From the NCBI GenBank assembly GCA_029582265.1, contig CM055830.1, positions 23,606,163-23,670,162 on the forward strand: DNA of 64,000 nt, written 5' to 3'. The notes under the pieces are model-generated. The model made no database searches and was not told the DNA's origin. It saw only the letters and a list, made by a program, of their open reading frames with translations. A program made the translations under genes and the position numbers. Origin of the DNA: Zoroaster sp. YZ-2022. Its lineage: Eukaryota > Echinodermata > Asteroidea > Forcipulatida > Zoroasteridae. Positions 55,801 to 64,000 of this stretch are shown here, piece after piece (the first letter of the stretch is position 1; the number at the start of each line of letters is the position of its first letter).

Positions 55801-58800
55801 TTAGTTAAATTTCAATAAACCTTGTTTCCTGAAAGAATGAATTTATAAGAGACCTAGCTAGGAATAATTAAAAACAACTGCTACTACTAAACAACGATTT
55901 TAAGAATTAAGATTATTTTCAGAACCCAATATTTCTCGTTCAAAATCGGTTGCGGTGTACTGATTGTTACTTAATGATATGTTATAAATCATGTTCACTT
56001 TGGTGGGGTGGAAGTTTTGCGAGCATTCATTGCCAGGAATACCAACATGTTCATGTTGTCAGGCCGTAAGCGGCTCCGCTTTGCCGTGACGACATTTCCC
56101 GCGGTGCGGAAAACCGCGTTTGTACGGCACTGACGTTGCCGGAATATCAAGATATTTCTCGCCGATCCTTGCGACTGAACCGATCGGAAATTGACAGCCA
56201 CCAATGACATGATCATTACAGAACTCGACAATGACCGACTTAACACCTCCCTTTTTATGTATGTATTTTTGAAACAAACTATCACCTTGTCGGCAAATTT
56301 ATGTAATACACAAGAAAGCTTGGTATCGGTGGGTAAATAAATGTTACTGTTGGCGATATGCTGAGGGATGGTCGGTGGCACATCAAAATAATTTCACAAC
56401 AAAACCAATTTCAACACCACTTTTTTATTAGGACAACAATTAATGTCAGTGGACATCCCCTATAAATAAAATCATCTTTTTTTTGTTTACACATCGTGGT
56501 GCACGATCCAGTGCAGACATAAAGCAGCACTTAAGGTCCCACTAATGCAATTACTGTGAACAATAGGCAAACATTCAATCCTGAGCAGCTAGTTTGATAC
56601 TTGTTTGTAGCATACGTGCCGCAGCCGGTCTATTTGAGTCTTTAATAATGAATGGATACAATGTATCACAAACAGTTTGACAAAAGTGTATGGAATCACA
56701 GTACAGGAAACATCGTTAACCAATCAGGATACAGCTTACACAAAGCGCAAGGGAGCGTATACATAATGGCTGCGGCCGTGTCACTGAGAAAACTGACTAG
56801 TTTTGACGTGATTTCAGGTAAATAAAACTTCGTATCGCACCGCGTGCGAATCAGTTTTTTGCAGAGAAGTTCACAGAAAGGTGAAAAAAATATTTTTGGT
56901 CATCCGGTGAAAAGTAGCCGGCGGCAAAACCTGCCGCAGGCGGCGATTTGCCGCCGGTGACCGTCTACTTTTGAGAGCCCTGAGACCACACCCGGTTTAA
57001 CTCAGACGGATGACCTGTGGACTGTATTATGTACATGTAAGTGTACCACATTCAGTGTACCATGTATCATTCACAGGGAGAACAAATGAAGTTTTTGGAT
57101 GAGTACGGGCAATATCTTTAATGTTGCATGTTGTATTTTTCTGGACTGTTTACTTAGGAATATGACGATGAAGAGGGTGCTGCAAAACCGTCATCAGAGT
57201 CTCTTGACTCGTCAAGTGGTATCCAGCATCAGGAAGAGAGCACATGTAAAGATGATGATCGAAGTAGTGTCATTTCTGAAAGCGTCTCAGATAGTGATAT
57301 CTCCTACCTCCCAAGTGAGTCGTCTGATTCTGAACCAGAGAATGCTGGGTGTGTGGTTGAGGAAATCGCGATGGAATCCGGCCAAGATATGCCAGAAAAT
57401 GCCAGAAGTGACAACAAAAAGAAACCGTATAAGAAACCATACAGACTGTGCATTTTTTGCAATACGGCTAAGTCAAAACTTACACAACATATTGCAAAAC
57501 AACATGCAAAGAATGATAGAGTGAAGGATGCCTTAGGACTTCCGCTTAAGATGAGAACAGCAATGTTTGAACAGTTTAAGAAGGAGGGTATCTTGACAGT
57601 AAACAAGGCTGCTGCAAAATAGAACACCCAAAATACCAAAGAGAACGCATGTCAGTGAAGGACACCGCCTTGGTAATGTGCAGTATTTGTAATGGGTTTT
57701 ATTCAAGATCCTATATTAAAAGACACTCAAACAGATGTCAAGAGAAGTCTGAAGGTTGTCCCCCTTCTGTACCAGTGCCGGTAACTCTACTGCAATGTGA
57801 CGAAGACTATGCAGGAGAATTTGTGAAGGACATCCTAATTAAGTTCAGACAAGACAGAGTTGGTAAGGTATGCACCACTGATTCTGTGCTCCTAAAATTA
57901 GGGCGGAGGCTTTGGTATAAGCAGAAAGGAAGGCAGACAAAAAGACGGAAGTGCGTAGATCAGTTATGACTGATATGAGACGGCTGGCCAGCCTGTACCT
58001 CCATATGGTAGATAAAGAACAGACACTTGGAGCCCTTCCAATAAAAGAAGGAAACCTATCCGATTTGTATAGACTGAACAACTTTCGTCATCTCGAGGAA
58101 GCACTAGACGTGTACACATCTTCGGAAAATAGTGAATCCAGCCAGATTAAAGCAGGGTTAAAGCTTGGGTTATACTATCTCATTAAGTCCAGCAGTAAGA
58201 TTCTGAAGGCCTTGTACTTAATAGAGGACAACGACAAACGGGCAGCTGATGTAGACAAGTTTGTGTCTGTCCTGGAACTCAACCACAACTACATCTTTGG
58301 TGATGCCACATACAAGGTCAATCAGCAGAGACAAATTCGTTTGAGACGACCAGAGGCCTTGCCGCGTGAAGAAGACATCAGAAAATTGCGCCAATACACC
58401 ATCACAAGAATGCACGAAATCACTACGGATGAATATGACTTTTGGGATTCTAACAGCTACGTTGAGTTGAGAGATTTGGTAGTATGTCGGTTGACTTTGT
58501 TTAACGCTAGAAGAGGGGGAGAACCATCTCGGCTACTTCGTCGGGAGTGGGAGGATGCTGAGAAGGGTGTCTGGATTGACAACAGTCAAATAGAAGCTCT
58601 TGACCCCATTGATAAAGCACTCACAGATGCTTTCAAGATTGCATATCAAAGTGGTAAAGGGAACAAACACCTGGTCCCGGTTCTGTTTCCGAAAGACACA
58701 CTTGAAGCAGTTCGGAAGTTGTGTAACAAGGATGCTCAGTCTGTTGTTGTCCTTGGCGAAAATAATCCATTTCTTTTCCCGAGCACAAATGGGTCTGATA

Positions 58801-61800
58801 ATCACGTGTCTGGCTGGCATGCAGTCAACAGTGTATGTGAAAAGGCGAAACTTGGCAATAAGTCAATAACTGCGACGAAAAACAGACACAGGGTCAGCAC
58901 TATGTTTGCATTGATGGATGTTCCGGAAAAAGATCGGCAGTTTATTTACAAGCATCTTGGGCACTCTGAAGAGACGAACAGAAATATCTACCAGACTCCT
59001 TTGGCATTAAAAGAACTCACAGTTGTCGGAAAAAGACTACTCACTATAGATGAAGGTAAGTTAATTGGTAATTTAATTTAATTTAAAATACAGTTTATGT
59101 TACAAGGGTTTGTTAGTAGGCATTCTTCCTCGAGAAAAAGAAAAATTATATCGTGCACAGGCCTGGATGTGCACTGGCTAAAGTGCCCTTCAGAAAACAT
59201 TGTGCCCTTTTATTTTACAAAATCCACCAGGCATGCATTCATTTGCTCTTTGCCTGGGTGATAGCGACATATTCTGAAAAAATCTACAAGGTTTGATATG
59301 GGTCCATTAATTTTTGGCATGCTGTACGTATCACTGATGCTGGTGCCACTCATTTAATGATTGCTTCTGGCTCAGGTATCCCCCAATTGTATGAGCAAAA
59401 TATGTGCAATAACAATGTTCCATTCGCCCACACAAGTAACTTGAGCGCTGCACATACTACACTCATATTGAAGTTAACTTTACTTGATGCTAGCTTCAAA
59501 TTGGGTGGCACAACTGATTACGAATAGTTTATAAAATGTCCAACTGTGCACAGAAACTAATTGCTGAATGCATAGTGTTAAAATTGTTCTTTTTATGAGT
59601 GGGTACCAACTATCACACTTGGGCCAGGCAGCTAAGGATTCAGCGTGCAGCACAAACGTTCTCGTCCATCGTGTCCATACATGCTATATTAATAAATGTT
59701 TTGATATTACTTGGCCTTGGTGCTTAATTGAATGGCGTAGGTACTCTCCATAATTTGAGGTTACAGGTCAATAGCCAAAGTGGCATTGCCCTAATTATTT
59801 CCAAATTCCAGGCCTGCATTCAGAAACGTGTGCATTGTCTGAGATTGGGTACTTTATTTCACACAAATTACCTACATGTATGTAACAGCGTAGTGTTCTC
59901 ATGTATTCAAGTATTCAATGTTTGTGACATTATTGTTGAATCAATGTTTTGCTTTTTATAGATGTACCTTCCAGTAGTCAATGTGCAGCTAGCTATTCCA
60001 GAGCCAGTGAGGAGAGAAATGGTAAGTGCATACAAAACCTTGCATTTTGCTGGCGATGTGATCAGAAACTATCTTTACAGCGATAATGTTGCAGAATAAA
60101 AGTTGGTTGCAGAAACATAAAACCTCCTTGCGGATATTGTCTTGCCCTAAGGTCTGGTGATAATGTCTTGTTTACCAATTTTCGAGACAGCAGAGCCTTC
60201 AATTTCATTGCCATGTTTTGAGAATGTGGACGTACGCAGCACAATTACAATGTGAATATATCGCAGGTCCCAATGTACAGGCTATTGCCAATGACATGTA
60301 GTTTACTGGGTACCAGCACGGACCATTCCTCTGTGGTCTGGACCCCTGCGAACGGATAGGAAAACATGTACAAATAGACTGCACGATCCACACTAATTTC
60401 ATATGGCAGAATTTTGAGATTGCTCACAAAGAATTTAAATTAAAAAACATTAAACCATATTTGCACTCAAAAGTTTATTTCTATTCATTTTGTAGGGTTG
60501 CCGTGAAATTCTGTGCAGTTTGTCAAATTCTGTGTTCTTTAGCGCTTTCTGCATTTCCGTTCCGTGTTTACCACAATGCGGAGTCTGTATATGTCAACTA
60601 ATATTGAACAAAAATTGAATCTTGAAAGTACCCTGTTTGTAGAAAGGTTCTAAAGCATATTCAAATATAGATTTAGTTAATATTTAATATTTTTTTATAA
60701 AACCAACTGTTTACAGAAAAAAAGGTTCTGTGATCTGTGTCTGTTTACTGAAATTATTAAATTTAGTTTAAATCTATAATTACAAGAACTTCATCGTACA
60801 GAATGCCGGTTGATAAGTACGTTGCTATTAACATTTTGTTTTTATATTTTGTTTTATTTATTTAGAAACCACTTCAAACGCATCTGACCCAGTCACCGAT
60901 GATTCTGGAGCTCAACTCAATGGTAATTAAATAGATTATTTTTCAACTTGAAAGCAGGATGTTTGTACCTACAGAACATTTCCTCGAATAGGTCAAGTCA
61001 AAATATTTTACTCGGTGCAAATTATTTAAATTAACGTCCAGATTCCTTTCTGGTGACTAATTTGTACATTTGAATTTCAAAGTCAAAACACACTCTTTCA
61101 ACTTGGTTTGAAACATGTTGTATACTGATTTTTATATTTTCTGGAAGCAAGGTCGTCACTTCATCTTAATCATGTGTGATACATGCCATATGAATAATTC
61201 TTGGAGGGTTTTTGATTTGGTAATTTTATCTCCCAGAAGTATAAGTGATCGTGACATTGCTAGCTAGTACCAATACCACACAAAGGAAGCTTGAAGCAGA
61301 CGGCAAGATCAGACCAAGCAAGTGCAGGAAACTAACAGTTATTTACTTCATTTTTGAAAGGTTTCTTTTCCGTTGAATTTGAGTGATACTGGATTGACAG
61401 GGGGGCATTGTAACCTTAATGTTTCATTTTGTTTAATGGTGTCTGTGCCTTTCCTGTGGATATTATTTAGCCTTGGTGCCAAATGAAATGGCCTAGGTAC
61501 ATGTACGCTCCATAATTTGTCGTTATAGGCCAAATTTGCATTGCCCTAATTATTTCCAAATTCCAGGCCTGCATTCAGAAACGTGTGCATTGTCTGAGAT
61601 TGGGTACTTTATTTCACACAAGTTGCCTATGTAACAACGTAGTGTACTCATGTATTCAAGTATTCAATGTTTGTGACATTATTGTTGAATCAATGTTTTG
61701 CTTTTTATAGATGTACCTTCCAGCAGTCAATGTGCAGCTAGCTATTCCAGAGCCAGTGAGGAGAGAGATGGTAAGTGCACACAAATCCAGTATAGGGCCT

Positions 61801-63130
61801 ATGGCTATGTTCAGACAATGTACTAAACTTAGACCCGAAACAGTCACTTTGCAAGCGGTAGGCCTATGGTCCAATCGTAATTTCTTTGCGTAATTCCCTT
61901 ACTTTCAGACAGGCAGGAGTTTTATGGTTTATAGTTTTTACAGTTTATCTTCAGTTTAAAATGGTTAATCAGGAAACATGACTCTGCACACAGACATCCG
62001 GTACCACCTCATGTTCCTGTGAATGATACATGGTACACTGAATGTGGTACACTTACATGTACAATGTTCATAATACAGTCCACAGGTCATCCGTCTGAGT
62101 TAAACCGGGTGTGGTCTACTTTATTCTCTCCACACACCATGTTAAAAGATAAACCCGAAGCGGTTTAAAGATAAACTCTCCAGCTCCACAGTCTTTTTGG
62201 GGTTAACCCTGATTCGGTCCAACTTTAAAACTGTTCAGACACACAGAGTTCAACTCGATACGGTTCAACCGTGAGATAAACCTACTTTAGTACTGTATCT
62301 GAATGACCCCTTTAAGTCTAACTAATATTGGACAAAAATTGATACTCGAAAAATACCCTGTTTGTAGAAAAGCATATTCAAATGTAGATTTAGTTAATTT
62401 TTTTTATAAAACCCACTGTTTACAGAAAAAATGGTTCTGTGATCTTTGTGTCTGTTTAATGAAATTATTAAATCTAAATTTTACTCTAGTTTAAATCTAT
62501 ATTTACAAGAACTTCATCTGTTTAAAAATAAAACTAATGTCATGTGTTGCTATTAACAGGGTTTTTTCTTTTCATTTAGAAACCACTTCAACCGCATCTG
62601 ACCCAGTCACCAATGGTTCCGGAGCTCAACTCAAAGGTAATTGAATAGATTATTTTTCAACTTGAAAGCAGGATATTTGTAGCTACAAAATCACAGTAAA
62701 ATATGAACATTTCCTCGAATATGTTAAGTCAAAATATCTTACTCTGTGCAAATTATTTAATTTAAAATCCAGAATCCTTTCTGTTGACTAATTTGCTTGT
62801 ACATTTGAATTTAAGAACAAAACAAATTCTTTCACTCACTTTGAAATCTGTTATTTTTTTATTTTTTTAAATCTTAATCCTGTGTGATAGGCCTACTAGT
62901 TGCTTTTACATTGATTTTATTTTTGTCACCATACACACTGCCTATCCATTGAGAATGGTGTTACTGTTAAATGTTCCACCAGTTTTGACAGTATCAGCAT
63001 TCCAATACTTTAACCATTTCCTCATTCTGTGCAGGACGGCGATATGTAATGTGGACACCTCAACAGACGAGCTTGGTGACAGAGTTTTTTGAAGATTATA
63101 TGACTGGAAAGGCCACAAAACAGCTTCCAG
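52152..63130 (+). CDS. SET / zinc-finger / tyrosine-recombinase composite gene, partial, damaged
   Basis: Exon model: 52152-52265, 52726-52850, 53818-54132, 57158-59055, 59962-60021, 60866-60922, 61711-61770, 62580-62636 and 63035-63130. All have GT-AG borders and consistent phases (1, 0, 0, 1, 1, 1, 1, 1, 1 at the donors). The product would carry half a SET domain, an acidic Ser/Asp linker, two C2H2/C2HC-like fingers, an integrase-like recombinase domain, a duplicated Ser/Thr linker and a RRYVMWTPQQ..LPG module. Proteins combining a KMT5A-like SET domain or a WT..E..LPGK module with a phage-integrase-like domain occur in cnidarian, echinoderm and fish gene sets, but I know of no function. 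The main exon has two frameshifts, so as read the full protein cannot be made. It continues past 63130. Upstream exons at 42-45 kb are phase-compatible but unproven. Confidence 0.7.
53818..54132 (+). CDS. Exon 3: acidic linker
   Basis: ACTTAG|GAATATGACG to GGCGAG|GTAAATG, 105 codons, phase 0-0. It is rich in Asp/Glu/Ser/Thr (EYDDADLAASVDPPGD.., HIPRNTLQTTSSNALNL) and contains no known fold. It starts with the same EYDD as exon 4 and ends with the same ATITSGE as exon 2, so its ends are duplicates of its neighbours and it looks like a product of local exon duplication. Confidence 0.65.
54196..57085 (-). repeat. Inverted copy of a downstream intron segment, split by a transposon
   Basis: 54196-54505 plus 56983-57085 is the reverse complement of about 61995-62425, including ordinary intron sequence (GTTTTATAAAA..CTAAATCTACATTTG) and a block with GGTTTATCTCACGGTTGAAC and CCGCTTCGGGTTTATC. 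The two parts are separated by the 2477-bp element at 54506-56982. Copying of plain intron DNA implies a local inverted segmental duplication, not just two hits of a repeat. Confidence 0.75.
54506..56982 (-). mobile_element. 2477-bp hAT-like element with rearranged transposase pieces
   Basis: Ends CAGTGCTCTCAAA and TTTTGAGAGCCCTG form hAT-like inverted repeats. AGACC is repeated outside each end, and the unoccupied copy near 62115 confirms the junction. On minus, 56381-55995 holds frameshifted pieces of a hAT C-terminus (KYLDIPATSVP, AGNVVTAKRSRLRPDNMNMLVFLAMN), the dimerisation region. Further along minus, 55450-55400 holds MATKRQRGTLDAWITGK, which resembles a hAT N-terminus, in the wrong order. 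GC-rich hairpin GCCGGCGGCAAA/TTTGCCGCCGG lies near the right end. A 5-bp duplication is short for hAT. Confidence 0.65.
57158..59055 (+). pseudogene. Exon 4: zinc fingers and tyrosine-recombinase domain, two frameshifts
   Basis: ACTTAG|GAATATGACG to GATGAAG|GTAAGT. Frame one (57158-57622) gives an acidic stretch, KKKPYKKPYRLCIFC and KLTQHIAKQHAK (C2H2-like finger 1). After a shift at the AAAA near 57617, frame two gives PKYQRERM, VMCSICNGFYSRSYIKRHSNRC (finger 2). A second shift at about 57921-57947 leads to frame three (to 59055): SVMTDMRRLASLYL, FNARRGGEPSRL (catalytic Arg region), NRHRVSTMFALMDV (His/Arg) and HLGHSEETNRNIYQ (second His and Tyr). That is the order of tyrosine recombinases. 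Both shifts lie beside A-rich runs, so sequencing error is a real alternative to decay. The rest of the exon is clean for over 360 codons. Confidence 0.8.
59710..62850 (+). repeat. Tandem duplication of a two-exon block
   Basis: Block A (about 59710-61110) and block B (about 61465-62850) are direct copies. Each has an intron stretch (CCAGGCCTGCATTCAGAAAC, TGTCTGAGATTGGGTAC), a 60-bp exon (59962-60021; 61711-61770), an intron and a 57-bp exon (60866-60922; 62580-62636), then GTAATT(A/G)AATAGATTATTTT. Both exons are phase 1-1, so duplication keeps the frame. The exon pairs differ by a few residues (SEERN/SEERD, TSNASDPVTDD/TSTASDPVTNG). Block B carries a ~330-bp insert at about 62010-62330 that block A lacks. 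Confidence 0.9.
61995..62425 (+). repeat. Inverted partner of 54196-57085, uninterrupted
   Basis: Contains AACCGGGTGTGGTCTACTTT, the empty-site version of the junction into which the 54506-56982 element inserted, and GGTTTAAAGATAAACTCTCC and CAACTTTAAAACTGTTCAG. It lies in the intron of exon block B. Confidence 0.8.
63035..63130 (+). CDS. Exon 9: WT..Q/LPG C-terminal module
   Basis: GTGCAG|GACGG to TTCCAG|GTATTG, phase 1-1. It encodes GRRYVMWTPQQTSLVTEFFEDYM followed by ATKQLPG. An (R)R..WT..E/Q..LV..F...I...KLPG(K) motif, Myb-like in look, is often found C-terminal to integrase-like domains in marine animal proteins. No lesion. The gene continues: a possible final exon opens at TCTCCAG|AAAG (63832) and would stop at 63846-63848, but this is uncertain. 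Confidence 0.6.
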
Positions 63131-64000
63131 GTATTGTAAATAATTTTTCTGTCTTAGAAGGTATTTCCTTGTTACGCTGGTCAATTGATTCAGGTCTCCC
63201 GCCAGTGTACACTTGCGTCGGCAGGAAATAATGAATGCCTCGGGTCACAACAACAAAACTTAAACAAGAGGTAGTGGTTGTAATTAAACAACCACAGAAC
63301 TGTTCCCAAAATGTTTTTTAATTGTCTATAACTGATTGAGATCAAATTAGCATTAGCATTTGCAATTTTAGCATACCTTATTTTGTTCACTTGGTATATT
63401 GTAAAGAATCTTCTTGATAAATATTCAAGAATAAATTTAAAGATCTATCACATTACTTTGTCTAATTTATTTTAATTTTGAAGATGATATACATTTAAAT
63501 TAGTCTAGCAGAAAAAAATCATAAGCCTTTTACTGGAAAAAAAATGGAGAAAATGAATCTAAAACACCACTTTCAACCTTGCTGCTTCAACCGAACGCAA
63601 TACAGCCGTCAGAATGATGGTCAACTTGTGAGCGCCTAGCAAGCAGCCACTCATAACAGCTCTCCAGTTTTTGTGCTAAGTAAGTGTTTTGTAGCTACAA
63701 GTTTGTCTTCATTTTTATACTAGTGGATTTCTTATTACATCTGGAATCTACTGGACGTTTTATGTGAGTATTTGTACATTTGTTTTCTTATAATAAGTGA
63801 AAAACTGTTGTTTTTTTGTCTGTCTCTCCAGAAAGTTGTTACTGTTGAGTGTATATACATTTTGGATCTTCATTTTATTTGTGCAGTCAACTCTGATTTA
63901 GATTATAACCTGTAGCTAGAGATTATAACCTGTAGCTTGACCACAAGCCTTTTGTTTGGATCAACAACTTTGTGATCAGACAATGGAGGTCTACATCCTG
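63131..64000 (+). other. Right edge: intron and possible terminal exon
   Basis: AT-rich. The acceptor CTGTCTCTCCAG at about 63831 is strong and in phase with exon 9, adding only five codons before a TGA. GATTATAACCTGTAGCT is duplicated at 63901-63935. No other coding is visible. Confidence 0.35.

Overview
This is eukaryotic nuclear DNA, most likely from a marine invertebrate deuterostome; I favour an echinoderm or a hemichordate-like genome. Genes are intron-split with GT-AG junctions and the sequence is AT-rich. TACATGTA-type and AGGCCTA words are frequent, tRNA-derived SINEs are present, and DIRS-like tyrosine-recombinase retroelements, Penelope-like repeats, hAT and Harbinger-like elements and minisatellites fill most of the space. 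The lineage call is inference from repeat style, not from a marker gene.

Layout. 1-9.2 kb: non-coding, with a 71-bp minisatellite, a CG-rich palindrome, a tandem array split by a LINE 3' end, a small TTA-flanked MITE, a 156-bp tandem repeat and a Penelope-like terminal repeat. 9.27-11.40 kb (minus): a complete two-exon flavin-containing monooxygenase gene. 12.0 kb: SINE. 14.0-22.5 kb (minus): a decayed DIRS-like retroelement (gag, RT, RNase H, SGNH-like tail) whose RT is split by a SINE and whose gag and RT are separated by about 4 kb of other sequence. 23.8 kb: a CCAAT/TATA promoter-like block with a possible first exon. 25.27-26.16 kb: a clean hAT-like non-autonomous element with a perfect 8-bp target duplication. 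26.4-31.4 kb: a second DIRS-like assemblage, gag and RT on plus and a tyrosine recombinase on minus. 33.3-34.8 kb (plus): a JmjC/cupin-8 gene. 35-41 kb: tRNA-like gene, 400-bp palindromic MITE, SINE and a 76-bp satellite. 42.1-45.1 kb (plus): four N-terminal exons of a basic, low-complexity protein. 45.7-50.4 kb: a segment bounded by about 140-bp inverted repeats that carries a broken repetitive-family gene, itself split by a Harbinger-like element. 50.5-51.5 kb: a 105-bp satellite that appears to derive from a SINE.

52.15 kb to the right edge (plus): the most unusual locus. It is a multi-exon gene that joins the N-terminal half of a KMT5A-type SET domain, an acidic linker, two Cys/His zinc-finger-like modules, a tyrosine-recombinase (phage-integrase-like) domain, a tandemly duplicated pair of tiny exons and a WT..Q-type C-terminal module. 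It has duplicated exon ends, an inverted intronic duplication, a nested transposon and two frameshifts in its main exon, so this copy may be decaying, rearranging, or carrying assembly errors.

Expected host-type genes are the monooxygenase (xenobiotic and sulfur/nitrogen oxidation), the JmjC oxygenase and possibly the 42-45 kb gene. Nearly everything else is mobile DNA or derived from it. The exons at 42-45 kb are phase-compatible with the SET exon at 52.15 kb, so the two may be one gene with an intron swollen by the inverted-repeat element and the satellite.
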